From: Shewanella mesophila
Lineage (GTDB): Bacteria; Pseudomonadota; Gammaproteobacteria; Enterobacterales; Shewanellaceae
Length of the DNA stretch: 64,000 nucleotides
Direction: 5' to 3'
NCBI RefSeq assembly: GCF_019457515.1
Contig: NZ_CP080421.1
Coordinates: forward strand, 2,852,001 to 2,916,000
Under the pieces are notes generated by a model. That model did no database searches. It had not been told where the DNA came from and was given only the letters and a program-made list of their open reading frames with translations. Numbering within the stretch: the stretch's first letter is position 1; each line of letters begins with the position of its first letter. Positions 58,437 through 64,000 of the stretch are shown in pieces. Position numbers and translations under genes: made by a program.

Positions 58437-59543
58437 ATGATAACCCTTATTGTTATTATTTTTCTCGCTATTGGGATCTCGTTTCTCTGTAGCGTGTTCG
58501 AAGCTGTGCTTCTATCTGTAACACCTAGTTATATTGCTAATTTAAAAGAGACTAATCCTGTTGCCGCCGCTCGTTTAAGCCGACAAAAGGCTAACGTTGA
58601 GTCGCCATTGGTATCAATTTTAACACTTAATACCATAGCACACACTGTCGGTGCCGCAGTGGCTGGCGCGCAAGCAGCTAAAGTCTTTGGCGATGAGATG
58701 TTAGGTGTATTTTCTGGTGTGCTAACCTTCCTTATTCTGTTCTTTTCAGAAATCATTCCAAAAACGTTAGGCGCAAACTACTGGCGTACATTGGCACCAA
58801 GCGTGTCACTGCTACTCGTATGGATGGAACGCCTGACCAAACCTTTAATCTGGATGTCGCAACAAGTCACACAGTTAATGGGTAAAGGGGATGACGGCTC
58901 TTATATCCGCCAAGAGATGAGTGCTATGGCGAAAATCGGGCACGAATCGGGCGAACTCGATGAACAAGAGTCGAAGATTTTGACTCAAATGTTGTCAGTT
59001 AAAGAGATGCCAGTTACAGCGATAATGACACCTAGAACCGTCATGTTTAGCTTAAATGCCGAGTTAACCCAGCAAGAGTTCTCAAAGCAACATCAAAAAT
59101 GCCCATTTACTCGCATCCCTATCTTTGAGGACGATCGAGATAACATCATTGGGTATATCAATCGCAATGCGATTCTGCTCGCTGAACGTAACACGCCTAC
59201 GGCTCCCATATCTGCGCTGAAGCGCAACTTATTAATTGTGCCAGAAACAGCGAAAATACTACCGTTATTTGAGCTGATGATTAAGCGCAGCACTAAGATA
59301 GCGATGATTGTTGATGAATACGGTAGTAACCAAGGCATTGTTACGCTTGAAGATATTATTGAATCTTTACTAGGGCTTGAGATTGTCGATAGTAACGATC
59401 CTGTGACAGATATGCAGCAGCTGGCTCGTAAACTGTGGCAAAGACGTATGACCCATAAAGGTATTCGCCTCTCCGATGACGGTGCCGACGGCAGTAATGA
59501 TCACCTTGGTGATGACAAGCCTCAAGACATAGTCATAAAGTAA
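58437..59543 (+). CDS. CNNM/CorC-type transporter (hemolysin-C-like family)
   Basis: A 368-aa inner-membrane protein: an N-terminal DUF21/CNNM transmembrane domain (three to four helices in about 1-135, with LTLNTIAHTVGAAVAGAQAA and ILFFSEIIPKTLGANY), followed by a CBS pair (about 185-320: MPVTAIMTPRTVMFSLN, FTRIPIFEDDRDNIIGYINR, IVDEYGSNQGIVTLEDIIES). No C-terminal CorC_HlyC domain is clear. Relatives move or regulate Mg2+ or Co2+. Divergent from rlmN; ends in a good terminator. Confidence 0.92.
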   Translation: MITLIVIIFLAIGISFLCSVFEAVLLSVTPSYIANLKETNPVAAARLSRQKANVESPLVSILTLNTIAHTVGAAVAGAQAAKVFGDEMLGVFSGVLTFLILFFSEIIPKTLGANYWRTLAPSVSLLLVWMERLTKPLIWMSQQVTQLMGKGDDGSYIRQEMSAMAKIGHESGELDEQESKILTQMLSVKEMPVTAIMTPRTVMFSLNAELTQQEFSKQHQKCPFTRIPIFEDDRDNIIGYINRNAILLAERNTPTAPISALKRNLLIVPETAKILPLFELMIKRSTKIAMIVDEYGSNQGIVTLEDIIESLLGLEIVDSNDPVTDMQQLARKLWQRRMTHKGIRLSDDGADGSNDHLGDDKPQDIVIK

Positions 59544-59608
59544 TAGTGAAAAAGCAATTGATAGTAAATTACTTACTGAGTTTATGTTAAGCATCAAAAC
59601 TTAAGTAT

Positions 59609-59635
59609 AAAAGGGAAGCTAATGCTTCCCTTTTT
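59609..59635 (+). terminator. Intrinsic terminator after the CNNM gene
   Basis: AAAAGGGAAGC-TAAT-GCTTCCCTTTTT: an 11-bp stem, 4-base loop and U tract, 66 bases after the stop. Confidence 0.93.
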
Positions 59636-59683
59636 CATTTAGGCCAATTGCGCTATAATCCGAGCCCCACAAAAGAGGCCTAC

Positions 59684-61420
59684 ATGACAGTTAGATATAC
59701 CCTAAAGCTTGCACATATTAACGACACCCATTCACATTTTGACCCATCACGAGTGCAATTTCTACTAACTCAGGAAGATAAACAGTACGAGGTTTACTCT
59801 CATAGTGGCGGCTATGCGCGAATAGGGTATCAGGCCGAACAAGCAAGACAGCAGGCCAATGATGCACAGCAAAGTTTTCTGTTCCTCCATGGCGGCGATA
59901 GTTTTCAGGGAACCCTTTATTTTAGTCAGTTTAAAGGTGTGGCCAACGCCGATCTGTTAAATCGACTTAAGCCCGACGCCATGGTGCTCGGCAACCACGA
60001 AATCGATGCCGGAAATGAGCCGGTTAAAAATTTCTTGGACAATATCCAATTTCCTTTGTTGGCTGGCAATATGGATCTCAGCCAAGAAGATCGCAGCAAA
60101 AATGCGCCCCTATCAGGGCACTCACGTTTGTATGATTATGATCACCGCACCCAAACCGCAAAGGCGCTAATAAAGCCTCTTGGCGATAAACAACTAGCCG
60201 TTGTCGGGATCACCTTAGATCAGATGAAAGAGATCGCACGCCCCGACGACGACACCCTGTTTGCCAACGCCATTGAAACAACGGCCAATACGGTAAAACA
60301 ACTCCATCAACAGGGGATAAGGCATATCGTTGTGCTGAGTCATCTTGGCTTCGATATGGACAAGCAGTTAGCTACTGAAGTCGATGGCATTAGCCTTATC
60401 ATTGGCGGCCATTCACATACGCTACAAGGCGATTTTAAACAGCTCGGGATTAGCGCCCTTCCTTATGGTACATCGGTTAATAACACGCCTATTCTTCATG
60501 CAGGAAAATATGCTGAAACCATAGGGCTTTGTGATATTGAATTTGATCAAGATGGAAAGGTTATCTCGCTTGTGGGCGGCAACTATTTCATGCTCGATAA
60601 GCATTTGTTAATCGAATCCGATGAACAGATCTCCAAGGATGATTATCAACACTTGATGAGCCAGCTATCCGCTCACCCCTTTGTATTATGGGATGAAGAG
60701 AATCCATCAATTACTGAGGTAATTCAGTCACAATATCATCCAGCATTAACCGCACTTGAGCACCAAATACTCGGATTTATCCCCCAAAATTTGGTACACA
60801 CTCGATTACCAAGCAAAGCCCTACCCCATGGCAGCGAGATTGCTCCCTGGGTATGTAAGAGTATCTATCACGAAACCCAGCGAATAACAGAACAGCTTGA
60901 CTTCGTTCTTCACAACGCCGGAGGCGTAAGGCAGTCACTAAATAAGGGCGCCGTCACTATGGCCGATGTATTAGGCCGACTGCTCCCTTTTGCATTGCCA
61001 CTAGTAAAATATCGCATTCAAGGTAAATATCTTTGTCAGGCTATCGAATCGGCGATTAACTCTGCGACCAACAACAGTATTAGCGGCACTGGAGCAGGCA
61101 GTTTTCCTTATACCTATGGGTTACGCTACTACTATGATGGTCGTAAAGAGAAAGGCTCTCGGGTGGTAAAATTGGAAGTTTTAGTTCATCAAGATGCCGA
61201 AGAGAGCTGGCACTCAATTGATATTGAAGCCTTCTACTACGGCGTCTCATCGGCATACACAGCCTCGGGGAAAGAGGGATATCAAGCGTTACTCAATGCA
61301 GAGTGGCAAGAAGAGATCACCGAGCTAACGCTACCAGAGGCCTTTATTCGCTTTATGTCTCGGGAACAGGGACTTAACGGCCAGCTTACACCGCATGTCG
61401 AATATACCAGCCACCTTTAA
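59684..61420 (+). CDS. Bifunctional metallophosphatase / 5'-nucleotidase family protein
   Basis: A 578-aa dinuclear-metal phosphoesterase. ATG 59684 has GAGG upstream (an earlier TTG at 59648 is unsupported). The N-terminal calcineurin-like domain carries the metal motifs LAHINDTHSHFDPS, LHGGDSFQGTLYFSQF, MVLGNHEIDAG and IIGGHSHTLQGDF. The C-terminal 5'-nucleotidase domain has DFVLHNAGGVRQSLNKG and the tail substrate-stacking region. No signal peptide is visible, unlike the periplasmic UshA type, so it is probably cytoplasmic. The substrate is a nucleotide or sugar nucleotide, not further defined. Confidence 0.92.
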   Translation: MTVRYTLKLAHINDTHSHFDPSRVQFLLTQEDKQYEVYSHSGGYARIGYQAEQARQQANDAQQSFLFLHGGDSFQGTLYFSQFKGVANADLLNRLKPDAMVLGNHEIDAGNEPVKNFLDNIQFPLLAGNMDLSQEDRSKNAPLSGHSRLYDYDHRTQTAKALIKPLGDKQLAVVGITLDQMKEIARPDDDTLFANAIETTANTVKQLHQQGIRHIVVLSHLGFDMDKQLATEVDGISLIIGGHSHTLQGDFKQLGISALPYGTSVNNTPILHAGKYAETIGLCDIEFDQDGKVISLVGGNYFMLDKHLLIESDEQISKDDYQHLMSQLSAHPFVLWDEENPSITEVIQSQYHPALTALEHQILGFIPQNLVHTRLPSKALPHGSEIAPWVCKSIYHETQRITEQLDFVLHNAGGVRQSLNKGAVTMADVLGRLLPFALPLVKYRIQGKYLCQAIESAINSATNNSISGTGAGSFPYTYGLRYYYDGRKEKGSRVVKLEVLVHQDAEESWHSIDIEAFYYGVSSAYTASGKEGYQALLNAEWQEEITELTLPEAFIRFMSREQGLNGQLTPHVEYTSHL

Positions 61421-61436
61421 GCTGACAGATGAGAAG

Positions 61437-61940
61437 CTATTGGCTAAGTTGCTTCGACATATAAAATGCCAGAAAAATTTCACCACATTTCTCTTGATAT
61501 CGATTGTGGTGAAACTTGAAACCTTGGGACAAAAATAGCGCCTTAGAGAGTTTTGACGCGTCGACACTCAGACGCTCAACGGCAGAAAATTTAGCCCATA
61601 GCTCCAACTCTTGATATAACGCACTGGCCACCCCCATGCCCTGATAACCAGGCAATACGTAGAGGCTATCGATATAGCCTCTACTATAAAAGTGGGTTTC
61701 CACATTGATAAAACCAATACAGAGATAACTGTTACCCACCATCTGCTTAGTATCGACCATTAGCCATGCTTTGCTGCGACTCAGCCGTTTATTCCAGTGA
61801 TAAGCTGAACGCGGCGCTTTAGACCAGGCTTGTTTTTGTGACGCTGAATATGAGGATTCATCGATATTTTGTACCGTGCAATGATAAAGTTTGCTGACTT
61901 GCGCTGCATATTCAGGCGCATATGGGATCACTTGATACAT
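61437..61940 (-). CDS. GNAT family N-acetyltransferase
   Basis: A 167-aa acetyltransferase with the acetyl-CoA site IDSLYVLPGYQGMGVASALY (motif A: VLPGYQGMGVA, about 94-104) and a C-terminal FLSQGFKFHHN motif B region. The substrate is unknown. It converges with the nucleotidase gene, 16 bases apart. The bases covering its ATG are part of a four-fold degenerate repeat extending upstream, so earlier ATGs exist but in other frames. Confidence 0.88.
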   Translation of the reverse strand: MYQVIPYAPEYAAQVSKLYHCTVQNIDESSYSASQKQAWSKAPRSAYHWNKRLSRSKAWLMVDTKQMVGNSYLCIGFINVETHFYSRGYIDSLYVLPGYQGMGVASALYQELELWAKFSAVERLSVDASKLSKALFLSQGFKFHHNRYQEKCGEIFLAFYMSKQLSQ

Positions 61941-61990
61941 TGAATCACTCTATACATAAAATTACTCGGTACATAAATCACTCGATACAT
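61927..61990 (-). repeat. Four tandem copies of the GNAT start region
   Basis: On the minus strand the unit ATGTAYCGAGTGAT (with small changes) occurs four times at 16-17-base steps, with ATG at 61990, 61974, 61957 and 61940. The last is the start codon of the GNAT gene. The others are out of frame or soon closed. Confidence 0.8.
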
Positions 61991-62041
61991 CGAATAATTA
62001 CTGTCCAAAATCGATAAGCCATAAGTATTGTACCAACAAAA

Positions 62042-62075
62042 AAATAGCGCTGATAACCTATTATCAGCGCTATTT
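62042..62075. terminator. Strong terminator before the GNAT/NrfJ-like gap
   Basis: AAATAGCGCTGATAA pairs perfectly with TTATCAGCGCTATTT around CCTA, a 15-bp stem. It follows the stop of the leftward NrfJ-like gene and would end its transcript; A/T flanks allow action on either strand. Confidence 0.92.
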
Positions 62076-62115
62076 AACAAACGAATACCGACCGGTATAA
62101 GCGTTATGTGGCGTT

Positions 62116-62418
62116 TTACTTCTTATCGATACGGCCCACAAATAACAACTCATCAAATGTACGGTTTAATGTTTTGCTAGTGAAGTCATTCATCCACATC
62201 TGCTCTTGGACAACAACAACATCACCTTTAACCAAGTCAACTTGAGGGCCAGCAGCCCAAAAAGTCTTATCTGACTCTTTAATCTGTACATAGGTGTAAC
62301 CACCGGCATTCATGGTGTCTAAAACCTGACCTTCATGTACAACACCAGCAGCCCATGCACTAGAGATCCCAAGCGCCAAAGTAGCAACTGCGGCCAAGCG
62401 AACAAGTTTAGCTATCAT
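62116..62418 (-). CDS. NrfJ-like small periplasmic protein
   Basis: A 100-aa exported protein with a Sec signal (MIAKLVRLAAVATLALGISSAWA). The mature part is a small beta-rich domain: HEGQVLDTMNAGGYTYVQIK, FWAAGPQVDLVKGDVV, and QMWMNDFTSKTLNRTF. I recall this pattern in proteins called NrfJ or NrfJ-related in Vibrio and Shewanella, sometimes near cytochrome maturation genes. No haem gene is close here. Function is unknown; the fold looks OB- or SH3-like. Single-gene unit. Confidence 0.7.
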   Translation of the reverse strand: MIAKLVRLAAVATLALGISSAWAAGVVHEGQVLDTMNAGGYTYVQIKESDKTFWAAGPQVDLVKGDVVVVQEQMWMNDFTSKTLNRTFDELLFVGRIDKK

Positions 62419-62550
62419 TGTAATTCCTTATATATTCAACGTTACTTAAACATTAAACCACGAGCTCACTAATAAATCTCTACCGAACCTTGGTTATTAG
62501 GTTGGTAATGCTAGAGAGTTAGATCAAGCTCTCATTCCCGCCAATAAAGA

Positions 62551-62769
62551 TTACTTTGTGGGAACTATTAACGGTTTTAGCATTCCCTCAAGCCCGTTTA
62601 GCTTTATCTCATACATCAACGCCAACTGCTGGCCCAATTTACCTTCAGGGAATCCTTTACTGTGAAACCACACTAAATAAGGTTCTGGTAATTCGATTAA
62701 CTTACGTCCCGCATACTTACCAAATGGCATTTTTTGATTAATCGCTTCGATAAGCAACTTATCATCCAT
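62551..62769 (-). CDS. DUF3820 family protein
   Basis: A 73-aa (from ATG) cytoplasmic protein: MPFGKYAGRKLIELPEPYLV is the DUF3820 signature, followed by WFHSKGFPEGKLGQQLALMY. The family is widespread in gammaproteobacteria without a settled role; the PFGKYxG motif also occurs in some nuclease-associated proteins. A GTG directly precedes the ATG and may be the start. Single gene. Confidence 0.85.
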   Translation of the reverse strand: MDDKLLIEAINQKMPFGKYAGRKLIELPEPYLVWFHSKGFPEGKLGQQLALMYEIKLNGLEGMLKPLIVPTK

Positions 62770-63287
62770 CACTTCAATTCCTATTCACTTTAACTAGGGT
62801 TATTGAAACATAAAGTAAAACCTAAACCTAGCCAGGGTTACAAACCGATCCAAACAGCAATCACATATATACCAAATTAACCTACACATTACGAAATTAA
62901 TACCTAAAAGGAATAACTATAAATCAAAAGTATTAATTCAGGGGGAAACTATGAGAAGAAAGCATGCTAAACACCAAAGGATAAAAACTATAACCAACTG
63001 ATTATTAACCAATACATAACAACTGAAGCCTTTGCCTCCCTCTAGTGTCAAGTTTCTGCCAAACAGCCGTTTTGGTCAAGAAAATGACAAGTGTCATTAC
63101 CTAAAAAAACGTCAAAATTCATACAGTTGACCGATTGAAAACAAACACCTAAATTGAATCTTAAGCTGACATTTGGCGAGCCTATGTGTCTTGAGGTTGA
63201 TAACCCAATCTCGAAACTGCGAGCTAATAATGCCAAAGCAATCGAACAACAAACATCGGCAATCACTGACAGTCGAGAGGAAAAATA
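62770..63287. other. Intergenic region before the ParA-like gene
   Basis: About 520 AT-rich bases. It contains a 17-codon frame at 62951-63001 (MRRKHAKHQRIKTITN) behind GGGGG that I do not call. It also holds the palindrome AATGACA-AG-TGTCATT at 63083-63098 and a probable long leader to the ParA-like gene. Confidence 0.4.
63083..63098. promoter_or_regulatory. Palindrome upstream of the ParA-like gene
   Basis: AATGACA and TGTCATT are perfect 7-bp arms around AG, 190 bases before the ATG. The form is that of a dimeric repressor site; the regulator is unknown. Confidence 0.4.
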
Positions 63288-64000
63288 ATGATCATACTAG
63301 TTGGCGGTGAAAAAGGTGGTAGTGGCAAAAGTTGCCTCGCACAAAATATCGCGGTGTTTCTCACCGTTGAATGCGGTGCATCTGTCATTATGGTTGATTG
63401 TGATCCACAGCGGACCACCTCAGACTGGATCCAAGCGCGTAACAACAATACGGAGCTCGCCAGCATCAATTGCGTGCAGCTCTACGGTAAGATCCGTAAC
63501 GACTTACTTAGCTTAGAACAGCATTATGACTTTGTTCTGGTGGACTGTGGTGGGCAAGATAACCTTGCACTACGTGCCACTATGTCGGTAGCTTCTCATG
63601 TATTAATGCCACTAAGACCTAAACGGCGGGACTTAAAAACCGTTAGCCATATGGATGATATCGTTGCAACATGTATGATGATAAATCCTAAAATGCGTGC
63701 GTCATTTGTTATCACTCAATGCCCTAGCTTACCCAATCAAGTCAATCGAATCATCGAAGCGAAAGAGGTCTGCAAAACATACGACATCAATGTGCTTGAT
63801 GCGATCACCTATAGCCGAAACATCTACGACGATAGTGAAGAATCAGGTTTATCCGTGATGGAAACGCAGTCTAAAGGTAAAGCGGCTGAAGAGATCCGAG
63901 CTATCGCCTGCGAAATGCTTCAAGCTAGCAGTGCAACCGAAATTCGTAATCGTCTTGCCGAAAAACAGATGAACCAGCTAAGGGGTGGATATGGGACTGG
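63288..64000 (+). CDS. ParA-like ATPase (right end open)
   Basis: A deviant-Walker partition-type ATPase. ATG 63288 has GAGG upstream and starts MIILVGGEKGGSGKSCLAQN, with the Walker A EKGGSGKS. Then come MVDCDPQRTTSDWIQARN (A' region), FVLVDCGGQDNLALRATMSV (Walker B) and VLMPLRPKRRDLKTV. The 237 visible codons are open to the window edge. ParA relatives position chromosomes, plasmids or polar machines; no parB is visible, and the next gene lies beyond the edge, so the cargo is unknown. Sequence differs from the usual chromosomal ParA near the origin. Confidence 0.88.
   Translation, partial: MIILVGGEKGGSGKSCLAQNIAVFLTVECGASVIMVDCDPQRTTSDWIQARNNNTELASINCVQLYGKIRNDLLSLEQHYDFVLVDCGGQDNLALRATMSVASHVLMPLRPKRRDLKTVSHMDDIVATCMMINPKMRASFVITQCPSLPNQVNRIIEAKEVCKTYDINVLDAITYSRNIYDDSEESGLSVMETQSKGKAAEEIRAIACEMLQASSATEIRNRLAEKQMNQLRGGYGT

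Noticed and set aside
62951..63001. 16-residue basic micro-ORF behind GGGGG
   Set aside because: Too short to support without conservation data; noted only in the intergenic entry.

Overview
The window is about 64 kb of a gammaproteobacterial chromosome, almost certainly a marine, rather AT-rich Shewanella. This rests on the gene order flgA-flgM-flgN next to flgP/flgO/flgT, sigma-54 and sigma-28 flagellar promoters, the pilW-rodZ-ispG-hisS-yfgM-bamB-der block, cydABX, and Shewanella-type small families (DUF2947, DUF3820, NrfJ-like). The species cannot be named from the sequence.

Bases 1-11000 hold the polar-flagellum assembly region. A leftward operon flgB-flgC-flgD-flgE (flgE runs off the left edge) starts at a near-perfect sigma-54 promoter, with cheR and cheV upstream of it. 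Facing right are flgA and then flgM-flgN behind a good sigma-28 promoter. flgO-flgP read left and flgT reads right from another sigma-54 promoter. A 594-codon double SGNH/GSCFA protein sits between flgO and flgT and looks like an insertion. Next come tRNA-Arg(CCU) and a flagellin-decoration locus (11-20 kb): a decayed maf gene, a sugar-associated methylase, a GT2 transferase, an NeuB-type synthase, an RmlD-like reductase, a CMP-sugar synthetase and a PseB dehydratase, all flanked by an intact Maf (DUF115) glycosyltransferase under sigma-54-like promoters. The nonulosonate route is incomplete here: no aminotransferase, UDP-sugar hydrolase or N-acetyltransferase is present.

Bases 19.8-31 kb are envelope and sensing genes: DUF2947, a chalcone-isomerase-like secreted protein, an outer-membrane barrel, a TetR regulator divergent from an RND pump (lipoprotein adaptor plus permease) with two palindromic operators between them, a Cache chemoreceptor and a porin. 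Bases 31-34.3 kb hold cydABX (cytochrome bd oxidase) with a perfect FNR/EtrA box upstream. At 34.58-34.87 kb there is a free-standing transcription unit with a good promoter, a leader with two competing pairings around the Shine-Dalgarno, a 25-codon peptide and a strong terminator. I consider it the most interesting unexplained element here.

Bases 35-46.3 kb are housekeeping: purL, mltF, a 44-codon basic small protein, tadA, guaBA and xseA. Between xseA and der (46.3-49.4 kb) is a small accessory island of three successive related repeats, two orphan genes (a secreted protein and a membrane protein) and a fourth repeat copy in inverted orientation. Bases 49.4-58.3 kb carry the conserved der/bamB/yfgM/hisS/ispG/rodZ/pilW/rlmN block, all leftward. 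The right end has a CNNM/CorC transporter, a 5'-nucleotidase-family phosphoesterase, a GNAT enzyme whose start region is duplicated four-fold, NrfJ-like and DUF3820 small proteins, and a ParA-like ATPase that is open at the right edge.

All names come from reading motifs and recalling families; no database search was run.
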